Of a stretch of 64,000 nt of DNA, positions 1 to 10,276 are shown piece after piece. Under the pieces are notes generated by a model. It was not told the DNA's origin. It saw nothing but the letters and a program-made list of their open reading frames with translations, and did not search any database. The DNA lies in contig NZ_MUBK01000006.1 in NCBI RefSeq assembly GCF_002127545.1, positions 62,001 to 126,000 on the forward strand, read 5' to 3'. Origin of the DNA: Xenorhabdus beddingii. GTDB lineage: Bacteria; Pseudomonadota; Gammaproteobacteria; Enterobacterales; Enterobacteriaceae. How positions within the stretch are numbered: position 1 is the first letter of the stretch; each line of letters starts with the position of its first letter. The position numbers were made by a program, and so were the translations under genes.

Positions 1-22
1 GAAAATCTGATTGAGATTCAGG

Positions 23-580
23 TTATTTTTTCAGTTCATCTTTGATTAGGCTGATAACGTGGGTAATTTCTTCGTCACTGAGCTTGCCGTCCTTGACAAA
101 TTTCACGCTCCCGTTTTTATCCAGCACAATGATGGCTGAACTGTTGGGTTCCAGCCCCCAGGTTTTTTTAGAGACCCCGTTGCTGTCGACAATAAATTGT
201 GACCATGGAAACTGTTTTTTACTGTCTTCGAGGCTGCTACGGACAAAAACGCTGGTGCCAAAAATAGCATCATCGGTATTCACGATGCTGGTTGTTTGAT
301 ATTGATCCTTGGGTAAGTCCGCATTTTTTAATGCCTGAATCAGGGGATCATTCATCTCTTTTGCGGAACTCCGGCCAGCAATATGTTGGATAGTTCTGAC
401 TTTTCCCGGAAGTTCAGCCGTGCTCCAACCTTGGTAGCTGAACTTGCCATCGTTAAGCAACAGTTCTCCTTTATCTGTCACACTCACTACGGGAACGTGT
501 TGTCCCAATGTGAGGTTATGGGCGAAAGCAAATATTGGCATTAAACTCAATAATGCAGATAACACAATGTTTTTTATCAT
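23..580 (-). CDS. ytfJ: YtfJ family periplasmic protein
   Basis: Protein of 185 residues that closely resembles E. coli YtfJ in length and layout. It starts with a clear Sec signal peptide (charged MIKN, hydrophobic core, cleavage probably after AFA near residue 20), so it should be periplasmic. The mature part looks like a thioredoxin-fold or redoxin relative (for example the SAIIVLDKNGSVKFVKDGKL stretch), but there is no CxxC motif. The biochemical function of the family is not established. The ATG at 580 is preceded by AAGGA. It is divergent from ytfK across a 328-bp intergenic region, as in E. coli. Confidence 0.9.
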   Translation of the reverse strand: MIKNIVLSALLSLMPIFAFAHNLTLGQHVPVVSVTDKGELLLNDGKFSYQGWSTAELPGKVRTIQHIAGRSSAKEMNDPLIQALKNADLPKDQYQTTSIVNTDDAIFGTSVFVRSSLEDSKKQFPWSQFIVDSNGVSKKTWGLEPNSSAIIVLDKNGSVKFVKDGKLSDEEITHVISLIKDELKK

Positions 581-908
581 ATTTATTCCTTACTTGACAG
601 GGTGTGGCATGTTATCAGGGAACAGCTTACTCAGCATAGCGCTTGTTAACTGGTCTGTCCTCAATGGAGTAAACAATTTGGTAACATTCAGAATAAAATA
701 TAACTTGTTGGCTACATTCTCAATACATAGTTCTATTCGTTTTCATTGTGTTATATCAAAATAGTGATTGAATCCTCTCGTTTGAGGGGAACAAATTTCT
801 ATAAACGTAGTCTATACATTTTGCATGACAGTGATGTCTCTTTTGTTTCACTGATTATGCGATGCAATAGAAGAGTATCGTAAGAAGCATGGGAGGAAAA
901 AAACAGAG
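581..908. other. ytfJ-ytfK divergent intergenic region
   Basis: 328 bp without a gene. It must carry the divergent promoters of ytfJ (leftward) and ytfK (rightward). It is AT-rich, and I could not fix a convincing -35/-10 pair by eye. A purine-rich ribosome binding site (GGGAGG) lies about 10 bases before the ytfK ATG. No repeat or RNA gene was recognised. Confidence 0.5.
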
Positions 909-1115
909 ATGAAAATCTTTCACCACTATAACCCACTGAAAATTGCTCTCTACGTAAAAACCCTGTTTCGAGGGCGCTTATATATTAAGGACATGGGTGC
1001 TTTTGAATTTAACTACGGGAAAATTTTACCACCGAAGATAAAAGATAAACGTCATTTCCATGTCATGAGTGAAGTTAACCAGCAAGTGTTAAGGTTACAG
1101 ACCGAAATGGGGTGA
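909..1115 (+). CDS. ytfK: YtfK (DUF1107) small stress protein
   Basis: A 68-residue protein matching E. coli YtfK almost position by position (MKIF..YNPL start, FRGRLYIKD core, MSEVN.QV.RLQTEM end). E. coli YtfK has been reported to promote (p)ppGpp accumulation through SpoT under phosphate or fatty-acid limitation. The strong GGGAGG ribosome site and conserved length support the start. It is followed by a GC-rich hairpin with a T-run at 1184-1206 that can end this transcript. Highly basic, cytosolic, with no signal or membrane segment. Confidence 0.93.
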   Translation: MKIFHHYNPLKIALYVKTLFRGRLYIKDMGAFEFNYGKILPPKIKDKRHFHVMSEVNQQVLRLQTEMG

Positions 1116-1183
1116 TTTTTCACTGATGGATAGGCATCATTATCGACAGCATATTATGATCGATAACATATCATTAGTATAAT

Positions 1184-1206
1184 AAACGGCCTTGCGGCCG
1201 TTTTTT
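1184..1206. terminator. Intrinsic terminator between ytfK and ytfL (usable in both directions)
   Basis: Stem ACGGCC/GGCCGT with a 4-base loop, followed by six T on the plus strand and preceded by AAA on the same strand. It can end ytfK and, read on the minus strand, ytfL, since the two genes converge here. Confidence 0.8.
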
Positions 1207-1220
1207 GATCTTCACCCTTT

Positions 1221-2552
1221 TCAGGCTTTATGGAGCGGCTCGGTGCTGGATTGGCTGGACTGAACCAGAGGGTCAACAACTTTTGTGACCAGCAATTGAT
1301 CGATTTTGTAGTTATCGATATCAACCACTTCAAACTTATAGCCGCCGAATTTTACCGAATCTGTGCGTTTCGGAATTTTCCGCAAGCGGAACATCATAAA
1401 GCCCGCGATGGTTTCATAATTACTGGAATCGGGAAAATCATCGATATCCAAAGCCCGCATGACATCTTCAATTGGCGTGCCACCTTCAACCAGCCATGAG
1501 TTTTCATCGCGGATAACGATTTGCTCTTCTTGTCCCTGGCCGATTAAATCCCCCATTAACGTGGTCATGACGTCATTGAGGGTAATAATCCCCATTACCA
1601 AGGCATATTCATTGAGAATAATCGCGAAATCTTCCCCTGCCGCCTTAAAACTTTCCAATGTCACAGACAGCGAGAGAGTATCCGGGATCATCAAGGCATT
1701 ACGGATTTGGACGCCCTCTTTCAGATTGAGGCTCTGCCCGTTCAGGACGCGATTGAGTAAATCTTTTGAGTCCACGTAGCCGATGACATGATCAATATCA
1801 CCATCACAAACCAGAAATTTTGAGTGGGGATGGGTGGAAATCTTCTCTTTAATGCTGTTTTCATCTTCATTTTTATCAAAATACACCACGCTTTCGCGGG
1901 AGGTCATGGCGGAAGGGACGGTGCGTGATTCCAGTTCAAAAACATTTTCAATCAATTCATGTTCTTGTTTACGCAGTACACCTGCCACGGCACCGGCTTC
2001 AAACACGGCGTAAATATCATCGGATGTGATGTCTTCATTACGCTCCATCGGGATCTTAAAGATTTTGAAGATCCCGTCAGCGAGGCCATTGAATAACCAG
2101 ACCAGCGGGCGGAAAACCGCCAGACAGAAACGCATTGGGTTGACAATTCTCACGGCAACGGCTTCAGGCGTCGTCATACCAATGCGTTTAGGGGTTAAAT
2201 CAGCAAGCAGGATAAAGGCGCTGGTCACCATGGTAAAAGAGCAGATGAAACCGAGCTGGTCTGCCCATTCCGGGCGCATGAACTTGATGAACAGGCTTTT
2301 TAGCGCGGGAGAAAAAGCGGACTCTCCCACCACCCCTGCGAGGATCGCTACGGCGTTTAGGCCAATTTGCACGACAGTAAAAAACATACCGGGAGTTTCT
2401 TGCAGCTTAAGGACATGGGCGGCATTGAGGTTTCCTTCATCCGCCATGAGCTTCAGTTTAATTCTTCTTGAAGCTGCCAGAGAAATTTCCGATAACGAAA
2501 AAAATGCGCTAATCGCACAAAGCAAAAGTATGATTAATAAACTGTTTAACAT
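1221..2552 (-). CDS. ytfL: CNNM/CBS-domain inner-membrane protein YtfL
   Basis: 443 residues from the ATG at 2552, chosen because MLNSLLIILLLCAISAFF matches the N-terminus of E. coli YtfL. The open frame runs 25 codons further upstream. The order is an N-terminal CNNM transmembrane domain (about residues 1-190, with the FSLSEISLAASRR motif), two CBS repeats (about 205-330, PHSKFLVCDGDIDHVIGYVD) and a C-terminal CorC/HlyC transporter-associated domain (about 345-425). This is the UPF0053 or magnesium/cobalt-efflux-like family. YtfL has been linked to cadaverine or polyamine efflux, but the substrate is unsettled. Inner membrane. Convergent with ytfK. Confidence 0.9.
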   Translation of the reverse strand: MLNSLLIILLLCAISAFFSLSEISLAASRRIKLKLMADEGNLNAAHVLKLQETPGMFFTVVQIGLNAVAILAGVVGESAFSPALKSLFIKFMRPEWADQLGFICSFTMVTSAFILLADLTPKRIGMTTPEAVAVRIVNPMRFCLAVFRPLVWLFNGLADGIFKIFKIPMERNEDITSDDIYAVFEAGAVAGVLRKQEHELIENVFELESRTVPSAMTSRESVVYFDKNEDENSIKEKISTHPHSKFLVCDGDIDHVIGYVDSKDLLNRVLNGQSLNLKEGVQIRNALMIPDTLSLSVTLESFKAAGEDFAIILNEYALVMGIITLNDVMTTLMGDLIGQGQEEQIVIRDENSWLVEGGTPIEDVMRALDIDDFPDSSNYETIAGFMMFRLRKIPKRTDSVKFGGYKFEVVDIDNYKIDQLLVTKVVDPLVQSSQSSTEPLHKA

Positions 2553-2708
2553 AAAGTATCCGTGTTTTATCTCCAGCGACAGGGCAGGTTTTGTTTGAAT
2601 AGCACTGGAAGAGAGATGAAAAAACATACAAACAAAAAAATGACGGCAGTCTGCCGTAAGGTAAATAAAGTTAGCCCAACGATTATAGCATTGGGCTAAC
2701 TAAATCGG

Positions 2709-3356
2709 CTAGTTTCTGTGCGTTGGTGGGAAGCAGATCCCCGTCCCGCCTAACCCACAATATCCTTCAGGATTTTTGTAGAGGTACTGCTGGTGATAAT
2801 CTTCCGCAAAATAGAATGGCCCGGCCTCACAGATATCTGTAGTGATAGTGCGTTGGTCACCATTTTGTCGCATCGCTTGTTGGAACTGGTCGCGGCTGGC
2901 GATCGCCTGTTCATGCTGTTGTGCTGAAACGGTGTAAAGGGTTGAGCGATATTGTGTACCGATATCGCCATGCTGACGCATACCTTGGGCAGGATCGTGA
3001 TTTTCCCAGAATAGCGTTAATAATTGTGCGTAAGTGATTTTGGCCGGATCAAAAACGATCCTGACCACTTCCGCATGTCCGGTTAAGCCAGTGCAAACTT
3101 CTTCATAAGTCGGATTTGGCGTTGTGCCGCCACTGTAACCCGCAGAGGTCGTGTAAATGCCTTCCTGTTGCCAGAAAAGGCGCTCGACGCCCCAGAAACA
3201 GCCCATCCCAACATAGGCTATTTCCATATTTTCCGGAATGTTGTTTATCGAATGCTGTGTGATGGCATGGTAGGGTGATACCGTTAATGGGATGGCTCTA
3301 CCTGATAAAGTATCTTGTGAAGAAACATGTTGGCTTTCATTGGCTGAATTTGGCAA
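2709..3356 (-). CDS. msrA: Peptide methionine (S)-S-oxide reductase MsrA
   Basis: 215 residues, near the 212 of E. coli MsrA. The catalytic GCFWG motif is present (Cys about residue 53), and resolving cysteines lie in the C-terminal [14 protein letters not shown] segment, typical of the long enterobacterial MsrA. It reduces methionine-S-sulfoxide in proteins using thioredoxin. The start appears to be TTG at 3356 with GGGAG seven bases upstream; the in-frame ATG near residue 44 would leave too short an enzyme. Divergent from tamA, as in E. coli. Confidence 0.95.
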   Translation of the reverse strand: MPNSANESQHVSSQDTLSGRAIPLTVSPYHAITQHSINNIPENMEIAYVGMGCFWGVERLFWQQEGIYTTSAGYSGGTTPNPTYEEVCTGLTGHAEVVRIVFDPAKITYAQLLTLFWENHDPAQGMRQHGDIGTQYRSTLYTVSAQQHEQAIASRDQFQQAMRQNGDQRTITTDICEAGPFYFAEDYHQQYLYKNPEGYCGLGGTGICFPPTHRN

Positions 3357-3497
3357 GATTCTCTCCCGTTATGTCCGAGTTTTATGGTTATATATGGCTT
3401 GTATATCTTTAAAACTTTACCAGAATTAACTTATTGCAGCATTTTTATATTGTTGGATCTTCCCTACAGTACAGATAGATAAATATTAGGAGTTCGA

Positions 3498-5240
3498 GTG
3501 TCGCGATATCCCCTCATATGTGCGCTTTTGGTCTCTATCGTAACTCCATCGGCTTACAGTGCAAATTTACGATTGAAAGTAGAAGGGCTTTCTGGCGAGT
3601 TGGAAAAAAATGCCAGAGTGCAACTTTCAAATATCAGTACTGATGAAGTGTCTCCTGATGGCCGTTTCCGGGCGCGTGTGGAGAAAGCGATACGGCAAGG
3701 GCTTCGTCCATTGGGATATTATGATCCCACCGTTGAATTTACCTATCAAGAGAACATTCCACCAGCCCGTCCCGTTCTGACGGCAAAGGTCACGCTCGGC
3801 GAACCGGTGCGGGTGGCTGAGGTCAATGTTGATTTGGCCGGGGGCGCAAAAACAGATAAAGATTATGCCGCCCTGATCAAAAAAAAGATGCCCAAAGATG
3901 GGACGATCCTGAATCACGGCGAATATGAAAGTTTTAAAGGGGCATTGACCAATCTGGCCGTCAAAAAAGGCTATTTTGATGCCGTGATGAAAAAAAGTGA
4001 ATTAGGGGTATCAGAAGGGCGACATGAATCCATTTGGGATTTCGATTTTGATAGCGGGCAGCGTTATCGTTTTGGTCCTGTGATATTTCATGGTTCGCAA
4101 ATTCGTGATACGTACCTGAATAACCTTATTCCCTTCCAAAAAGGCGAGTATTACACGTCGGAACAGTTGGCTGAATTTAACCGCCGTTTGGTCGATACCG
4201 GGTGGTTTAACTCTGCGGTTGTCGTGCCTGATTTCAAAACCGGGCGTGAGAGTAAAGATAAGCTCTTGCCACTGGAGGCTTCTTTAGTTCCCCGCTCCGC
4301 CAACTATGTTGAATTGGGGGGGGGCTATGCAACTGATGTCGGGTTGCGTACTCAGGCAAAATGGAAAAAACCGTGGCTCAATTCCCGTGGGCATAGTCTG
4401 AGCAGCAGCCTTAACCTTTCTGCGCTGGAACAAGTCATTGATGCATCTTACAAAATGCCGCTCAAGGTCAACCCGCTCGAAGAATATTATGAACTGCAAA
4501 CCGGTTATAAACGCAAAGATGTTAACGATACCACGTCGGACACTGCAACGTTGAATCTTGCCCGTAACTGGGATCGTTCCACGGGCTGGCAGTATGGCGT
4601 TAATCTCCGCTGGAGCCTTAGCCACTTTACTCAGGCCAACGTGACAAATACCACCATGCTGCTTTATCCGGGGGTGAATGCCAGCCGTATCCGTCAGCGT
4701 GGTGGCACGATGCCTTACTGGGGAGATAGCCAGCGTTATTCGATTGATTTCTCTGACACGACTTGGCAGTCAGATGTGGATTTTCTCGTGCTACAGGCGC
4801 ATCACGTTTGGATCAGAACCTTGCGGGAAAATCACCGTTTTGTCGTGCGGGCGGATCTGGGCTGGATAGAAACCAATGAATTCGACAAGGTGCCACCGGA
4901 TCTCCGTTTCTTCGCGGGGGGCGATCGCAGCATCCGTGGTTATAAGTACCAGAAAATCTCACCAACAGACAGCAAAGGGAAATTAGTCGGGGCATCAAAG
5001 CTGGCCGTCGGTTCGTTGGAATATCAATACAATATTTATGGTAATTGGTGGAGTGCCTTGTTTGTCGATTCAGGGGAAGCCGTTGATGATATTAGAAGGA
5101 GTAATTTCAAAACGGGCGCAGGCATCGGTGTGCGCTGGGCTTCACCCGTTGGGCCGATAAAATTTGATTTGGCAACACCAATCGGAGACCCAGATAGTCA
5201 TAATGTTGAATTTTATATCGGTCTGGGGGCTGAACTATGA
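3498..5240 (+). CDS. tamA: Translocation and assembly module outer-membrane subunit TamA
   Basis: 580 residues, Omp85/BamA superfamily. The N-terminal signal peptide (cleavage near SAYSA, residue 20-22) is followed by three POTRA-like domains (about 22-265) and a 16-strand surface-antigen barrel (about 266-580). The family lid-lock motif appears as [13 protein letters not shown] around residue 475, and the C-terminus ends in an aromatic beta-signal-like strand. It works with TamB in inserting a subset of outer-membrane proteins and in phospholipid transport. GTG start with AGGAG upstream. The last codon overlaps the tamB ATG by four bases, so translation is coupled. Confidence 0.95.
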   Translation: MSRYPLICALLVSIVTPSAYSANLRLKVEGLSGELEKNARVQLSNISTDEVSPDGRFRARVEKAIRQGLRPLGYYDPTVEFTYQENIPPARPVLTAKVTLGEPVRVAEVNVDLAGGAKTDKDYAALIKKKMPKDGTILNHGEYESFKGALTNLAVKKGYFDAVMKKSELGVSEGRHESIWDFDFDSGQRYRFGPVIFHGSQIRDTYLNNLIPFQKGEYYTSEQLAEFNRRLVDTGWFNSAVVVPDFKTGRESKDKLLPLEASLVPRSANYVELGGGYATDVGLRTQAKWKKPWLNSRGHSLSSSLNLSALEQVIDASYKMPLKVNPLEEYYELQTGYKRKDVNDTTSDTATLNLARNWDRSTGWQYGVNLRWSLSHFTQANVTNTTMLLYPGVNASRIRQRGGTMPYWGDSQRYSIDFSDTTWQSDVDFLVLQAHHVWIRTLRENHRFVVRADLGWIETNEFDKVPPDLRFFAGGDRSIRGYKYQKISPTDSKGKLVGASKLAVGSLEYQYNIYGNWWSALFVDSGEAVDDIRRSNFKTGAGIGVRWASPVGPIKFDLATPIGDPDSHNVEFYIGLGAEL

Positions 5241-8200
5241 AGTGGGTAAAAAGGGTCAGTATTATTTTTCTGCTGATGGTTGGCCTGTTATTGATGACGG
5301 TTGTCGGGTTGGTGGGGACGCAAACGGGTTTGCACTTTGTGATTAACAGTGCGGCACGCTGGGTTCCCGGATTGGATATTGCCAGTGTCAGCGGGGGCTG
5401 GCGTGATTTAACGCTAAAGGGCGTGAAATATCAGATGCCGGGCGTCAATGTCAGTGCTGACAATTTACACCTCTCGTTACGGCTTTCCTGTTTGAAACAC
5501 AGTCAGGTGTGTGTCAATGCGCTGACGACCGAAGGCGTTACGGTTTCTGTGAACACCGCAGAGCTTCCTCCCCCGGAACCGTCTCCGGCATCAGAACCCT
5601 TGACCGAATTGAAAACGCCCTATCCTGTCTCACTGGATCTGCTTTCCCTGAAAAATGTCTACGTCAAGGTCGATGATATCGCCATTGCATTGGATGAGTT
5701 TAAGTCTGGTGCTGAGTGGCGGGAGAAACAGTTACGCTTGAAACCGACGGAAATCATTAACCTGTTGGTGGCACTGCCCAAATCGCCCTCTGAACCCATT
5801 GGCACAGTACAGAAAACCGTTCATAAAACCATCCATAAAAACAAGCAACAGACTCAACAGCAGCCAGGGTCTGATCAACCGCTGGGTGAAACCTTGAAGG
5901 CGTTGTTTGCCAAACCTTTGTTGGCGGAATTGCCTTATATTCCGATCCCCCTTGATATCACCGTAGCCGGTCTGCATGGTCGTCAGCTTCGCCTGACGGG
6001 AGATACCGACATCACGATCAATGATCTGAGGCTACAAGCCAGCAATCAGGGGCAACAAATCGATGTCAAGGCGTTGAATGTGTCGGCACCAGAAGGGGCA
6101 TTGACGATACAGGGTACGGCAAAGCTCGCTGAACAATGGCCGGTCAGACTGACCGTCAAAGGAAAGGTCGATAATTTACAGCATCTGGCCGAACTGAAAG
6201 GGCAAAAAGTCGATTTAACATTAAGCGGGGCCTTGCGACAACAGCTTGATCTTGCACTGCATCTTTCCGGGCCGGTTGCTGCTCGTTTGGATGCCCGGAC
6301 TGAGCTGGCAAGGGCGGGTTTGCCGCTGCGCCTGACATTGGAAAGTCAGCAACTGCAATGGCCATTGGCAGGTAAACCGGAATATCAGCTTGATGGACTC
6401 AAATTGCGTTTGAATGGTCAAGCCAGCCGTTATGATCTTTCCCTGCGTTCGGATATTAAGGGGAATGATATTCCCCCGGCATTATTGACGCTGGATGCAA
6501 AGGGTAATGAAGAATCACTCAGGTTGACACGCTTGCGTCTGGCGGCATTACAGGGCAAGGCGGAAGTCACGGGCATTGTTGACTGGAGTAAGGCTGTGAG
6601 TTGGAATGCCAGGTTAGTTCTGAACGGCATTAATACGGCCAAACAGTGGCCACAATGGCCTGCCCAAATGGAGGGCAAAGTGGCGGTGCGGGGGAGTTTG
6701 TATGGCGGGAGCTGGCAACTCCGGATCCCCGAAATTGCCCTTAATGGTCATGTGAAACAGAACGCAGTCAAAGTTTATGGCAAGGCATCAGGCAATGCGG
6801 CCGGGCAGTGGGATATTCCTCAATTTGATCTGGCGCTTGGGCGTAATACGCTACATGCTCAGGGGCGGCTTACCGATAGTGCCTGGAAACTGGATGGGGA
6901 TATTCATGCGCCGCACTTGAATGGATTGCTGCCGGGGCTGACCGGTTTTATCACGGGCAATGTCAAATTGCGCGGTAATATGAAAGCGCCTCAAATCGTC
7001 GCGGATTTGAATGTGCGTGGGCTGCGATGGCAGGATGATCTGCGGGTGGATAGCGCGACGATTAAGGGGAATCTACGTTCGGCAGAACAGATCCAAGGCC
7101 AGTTATCGGTTGTCGTCCGTCAGTTGAAACAGGCAGACCTGACCATCAATAGCCTGATACTCAATGCCAAGGGCACAGAAAAGCAGCATGATTTACTGCT
7201 GAAAGTTGCAGGTTCACCGATATCAGGCCAATTGGCACTCAAGGGGAGTTTTGATCGTCAGCAGGAACATTGGAAAGGTCATATCGATCATACCTATTTC
7301 GATACCCCCGTCGGTGAATGGCGCTTAAGTAAAGCGATGGCGGTTGATTACTTAAATCCCCAGCAGAAAGTCAAAATCGGGACGCATTGCTGGCTCAATC
7401 CCAACGCCCGTGTCTGTATCCCAAAACCGATCGAAGCGGAGAAAATTGAAGCGGGTCAAAGCGTTCAGGCACAAATAGCGCTGGAACGTTTTGACTTAGC
7501 CATGATCCAGCCATTCCTTGATAAAAGTACCCAGCTTAAGGGGGAATTCAGCGGTGATGCCGACGTCAAATGGGCGGCAGGGCAAGGATTACCGCAAGCC
7601 AAAATCGCCTTGCGCGGGAAAGGTGTTCAGGTGCGACAGGTGGTGGAAGGGATGACATTACCGATTGATTTTGAAACGTTGACATTGAATGCCGGGTTGT
7701 TGAACGGCAAGGCAAATTTGGCCTGGTTATTCAAACTGGCCGGTAATGGGCAGTTGAACGGCAATGTTCAGGTGGCGGATCTGGAAAGCAGCCGTAAATT
7801 ATCCGGGAACGTCGATATCCAGGACCTCTCTTTGCAGTTGATTAAACCGCTCTTGGATAAAGGAGAAAAAGCGGCAGGGGGATTGAATGCCCGTCTGCGT
7901 CTGGGAGGGAATGCAAAGAACCCGCTGTTATTTGGTCTGCTTAGTGCCGATAACCTGCAAATGACCAGTCATTGGCTACCCTTTGATATTTCTCAAGGTC
8001 AGTTGGCTATTCATTTTGATGGTGGCCGCTCTGATTTGCATGGCATGATTAAAACCCCCAAGGGGCAATTGAACCTGAATGGTCATGCGGATTGGCGTAA
8101 TTTGAATGCCTGGTATGCCAGAATTGCCGCCAATGGCAATAAATTACGGGTGGTTGTTCCTCCGATGGTAAAAGTCGATGTCAGCCCGGATCTGGTGCTG

Positions 8201-9067
8201 GAAGCGACACCAAACTTATTGAAACTCAATGGCAATGTGGATATTCCCTGGGCGCGCATTACGGTTCAGGAATTACCCGAATCAGCGGTTGGCATCTCTT
8301 CTGATGAAGTGATGCTGGATAAAAATCTCCAGCCGATAGGCCAGAAAAAATCGACTATTCTGATTCAAAGTAACCTGAATGTTCATATTGGTAATGACGT
8401 GCGTTTGAGTGCATTTGGTCTGGAAGCACAGCTTAAGGGCGCGTTAAAAGTCCTGCAGGATAAACAGGGAATCGGGCTGAATGGTCAGATTGATATTCCT
8501 GAGGGGCGCTTCCATGCTTATGGGCAAGATTTGCAGGTACGCAAGGGAACGATTATGTTCTCAGGCCCTCCCGATCAGCCATTGTTGAATATTGAAGCAA
8601 TCCGTAATCCCGAATCGACGGCGAATAATGTTATCGCGGGAGTAAGGGTGACGGGGCTGGCGGATAAACCGAAAGTGGAAATTTTCTCTGATCCGGCAAA
8701 ATCACAGCAGGAGGCTTTATCCTACCTTTTACGTGGGGAAGGTTTGGAAAAGGGAAATTCTGACAACTCCCAGATGACCGCCATGCTGATTGGTTTAGGT
8801 GTCGCCCAGAGTGGTCAGTTAGTGGGTAAAATTGGCAAAACATTTGGCGTCTCTGATTTGGCTCTGGATACTCAAGGTGTGGGTGATAAATCTCAGGTGG
8901 TCGTCAGTGGCAGGATTACCAAAGACTTACAAGTAAAATATGGCGTGGGTATTTTTGACTCTTTGGCCACACTGACGTTGCGCTATCGTGTTATGCCAAG
9001 ATTGTATCTGGAAGCCGTATCTGGTATTGATCAGGCTTTAGATCTGCTCTATGAGTTTGAGTTTTAA
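5237..9067 (+). CDS. tamB: Translocation and assembly module inner-membrane subunit TamB
   Basis: 1276 residues. An N-terminal signal-anchor (about residues 5-25) is followed by a very long beta-taco/AsmA-like periplasmic body and the C-terminal DUF490 domain (about 930-1276) ending in YEFEF. It spans the periplasm from the inner membrane to TamA. A low-complexity insertion rich in Lys, Gln and Thr lies around residues 190-215. The start overlaps the tamA stop, and ytfP follows two bases after the stop, giving a tamA-tamB-ytfP operon. Close to the two inverse autotransporters downstream, a substrate class reported to benefit from TAM. Confidence 0.95.
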   Translation: MKWVKRVSIIFLLMVGLLLMTVVGLVGTQTGLHFVINSAARWVPGLDIASVSGGWRDLTLKGVKYQMPGVNVSADNLHLSLRLSCLKHSQVCVNALTTEGVTVSVNTAELPPPEPSPASEPLTELKTPYPVSLDLLSLKNVYVKVDDIAIALDEFKSGAEWREKQLRLKPTEIINLLVALPKSPSEPIGTVQKTVHKTIHKNKQQTQQQPGSDQPLGETLKALFAKPLLAELPYIPIPLDITVAGLHGRQLRLTGDTDITINDLRLQASNQGQQIDVKALNVSAPEGALTIQGTAKLAEQWPVRLTVKGKVDNLQHLAELKGQKVDLTLSGALRQQLDLALHLSGPVAARLDARTELARAGLPLRLTLESQQLQWPLAGKPEYQLDGLKLRLNGQASRYDLSLRSDIKGNDIPPALLTLDAKGNEESLRLTRLRLAALQGKAEVTGIVDWSKAVSWNARLVLNGINTAKQWPQWPAQMEGKVAVRGSLYGGSWQLRIPEIALNGHVKQNAVKVYGKASGNAAGQWDIPQFDLALGRNTLHAQGRLTDSAWKLDGDIHAPHLNGLLPGLTGFITGNVKLRGNMKAPQIVADLNVRGLRWQDDLRVDSATIKGNLRSAEQIQGQLSVVVRQLKQADLTINSLILNAKGTEKQHDLLLKVAGSPISGQLALKGSFDRQQEHWKGHIDHTYFDTPVGEWRLSKAMAVDYLNPQQKVKIGTHCWLNPNARVCIPKPIEAEKIEAGQSVQAQIALERFDLAMIQPFLDKSTQLKGEFSGDADVKWAAGQGLPQAKIALRGKGVQVRQVVEGMTLPIDFETLTLNAGLLNGKANLAWLFKLAGNGQLNGNVQVADLESSRKLSGNVDIQDLSLQLIKPLLDKGEKAAGGLNARLRLGGNAKNPLLFGLLSADNLQMTSHWLPFDISQGQLAIHFDGGRSDLHGMIKTPKGQLNLNGHADWRNLNAWYARIAANGNKLRVVVPPMVKVDVSPDLVLEATPNLLKLNGNVDIPWARITVQELPESAVGISSDEVMLDKNLQPIGQKKSTILIQSNLNVHIGNDVRLSAFGLEAQLKGALKVLQDKQGIGLNGQIDIPEGRFHAYGQDLQVRKGTIMFSGPPDQPLLNIEAIRNPESTANNVIAGVRVTGLADKPKVEIFSDPAKSQQEALSYLLRGEGLEKGNSDNSQMTAMLIGLGVAQSGQLVGKIGKTFGVSDLALDTQGVGDKSQVVVSGRITKDLQVKYGVGIFDSLATLTLRYRVMPRLYLEAVSGIDQALDLLYEFEF

Positions 9068-9069
9068 AA

Positions 9070-9417
9070 ATGCGAGTTATTGTTTATGGCAGCCTGAGGC
9101 GCCAACAAGGTAATCATCACTGGATGACGGATGCCCAACTGTTAGGAGAACACACATTAGAAGGTTATGAGATTTATGACCTTGGGCATTATCCGGCGGT
9201 TATTCGTGGTGAAGGAACGATTGAATGCGAAGTATACCGCATTACGCCACCGATATTGACAGAGCTGGATGAGTTGAAAAAAAACTCTCAGGAATATCGA
9301 AGGGAACTCATTGAAACACCTTACGGCAAGGCATGGATCTATCTCTACAAACTGCCTGTAGAGGGATTACATCGGATCACAAGTGGTGATTGGTTAAAAC
9401 GCCGGGAAGAAAAATAA
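9070..9417 (+). CDS. ytfP: YtfP gamma-glutamylcyclotransferase-fold protein
   Basis: 115 residues of the GGCT-like (AIG2/BtrG) fold. The substrate-loop motif VYGSLRR is at residues 4-10, the conserved GHYPAV stretch near 47-52, and an acidic residue in TELDELKK is at the expected catalytic position. The family cleaves gamma-glutamyl groups, but the substrate of YtfP is not established. It starts two bases after tamB, so it is co-transcribed with tamAB as in E. coli. A hairpin with a T-run at 9457-9491 ends the operon. Confidence 0.9.
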   Translation: MRVIVYGSLRRQQGNHHWMTDAQLLGEHTLEGYEIYDLGHYPAVIRGEGTIECEVYRITPPILTELDELKKNSQEYRRELIETPYGKAWIYLYKLPVEGLHRITSGDWLKRREEK

Positions 9418-9456
9418 ACATCAGCCATTCGCTGGATGATTTTCTGTTTTTTCATG

Positions 9457-9491
9457 AAACCTCTCTCCCGATAAGGGACAGAGGTTTTTTT
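9457..9491 (+). terminator. Terminator of tamA-tamB-ytfP
   Basis: Hairpin with arms AACCTC and GAGGTT and inner pairs CCC/GGG, followed directly by a run of seven T. It lies between the convergent ytfP and ppa genes. Confidence 0.75.
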
Positions 9492-9520
9492 GCATCAAAA
9501 ACTGCACTTATTCGTCAGGA

Positions 9521-10051
9521 TTATTTTTTTGCTGCACGTTCGAAAGAAGACAGGATTTCGGCTTTAGCCGCTTCAACATTGTCCCACCCGTCGACTTTAA
9601 CCCACTTGCCTTGTTCCAGATCTTTGTAATGTTCAAAGAAATGGGTGATTTGCGCCCGCAGCAATTCAGGCAAATCAGTCACATCTTTGATGTGATCGTA
9701 TTCTTTGCTCAATTTGGTATGAGGAACAGCAACCAGTTTTGCATCTTCACCCGACTCATCGGACATTTTCAGAACACCGACCGGGCGGCAGCGGATCACG
9801 GAACCCGGCTGCAATGGATAAGGTGTTGGAACTAATACGTCAACCGGGTCACCGTCAAGGGACAGCGTATTGTTGATATAGCCGTAGTTGCATGGATAGA
9901 ACATCGCCGTTGACATGAAACGGTCTACAAACAGAGCGCCGGATTCTTTGTCTACTTCATATTTGATGGGGTCTGCATTTGCCGGGATCTCAATGATGAC
10001 ATAGATATCTTCTGGCAGTTCTTTTCCCGCCGGTACGTTGTTCAGGCTCAT
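9521..10051 (-). CDS. ppa: Inorganic pyrophosphatase
   Basis: 176 residues, the same size as E. coli Ppa and a family I soluble pyrophosphatase. The signature DGDPVDVLV (Mg-binding aspartates, about residues 66-74) and the [15 protein letters not shown] segment (active-site Glu and Lys near 21-31) are present. It hydrolyses pyrophosphate to phosphate and so drives biosynthetic reactions in the cytosol. ATG at 10051 with AAGGAA upstream. In E. coli ppa is also near tamAB-ytfP; here the two adhesin genes follow it. Confidence 0.97.
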   Translation of the reverse strand: MSLNNVPAGKELPEDIYVIIEIPANADPIKYEVDKESGALFVDRFMSTAMFYPCNYGYINNTLSLDGDPVDVLVPTPYPLQPGSVIRCRPVGVLKMSDESGEDAKLVAVPHTKLSKEYDHIKDVTDLPELLRAQITHFFEHYKDLEQGKWVKVDGWDNVEAAKAEILSSFERAAKK

Positions 10052-10212
10052 AAAAGGTTTCCTTCAATTTAAAACCAACATGGAGTGCGGAGCATTATAG
10101 ACAAAACAGGTTTAAAGTTCTCTGATTTTTCGGTTGAAGGTCACTACGGATAAGCAAGATGACGGGCAATTTCATGTTGGATATTCAATGCGGTAAGAAT
10201 ACGGTAAGGGAG

Positions 10213-10250
10213 AAAAAAGCACAGCCCCAATCATGATTGAGGCTGTGCTA
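10213..10250 (-). terminator. Terminator of first inverse autotransporter
   Basis: On the minus strand a long, nearly perfect stem (arms AGCACAGCC and GGCTGTGCT, with CAAT/ATTG pairs extending inward) is followed by six T. A related hairpin follows the second adhesin gene at 14066-14103, so the terminator was duplicated with the gene. Confidence 0.8.
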
Positions 10251-10276
10251 ATTAAGGGTTATTCAGTCACGTTACA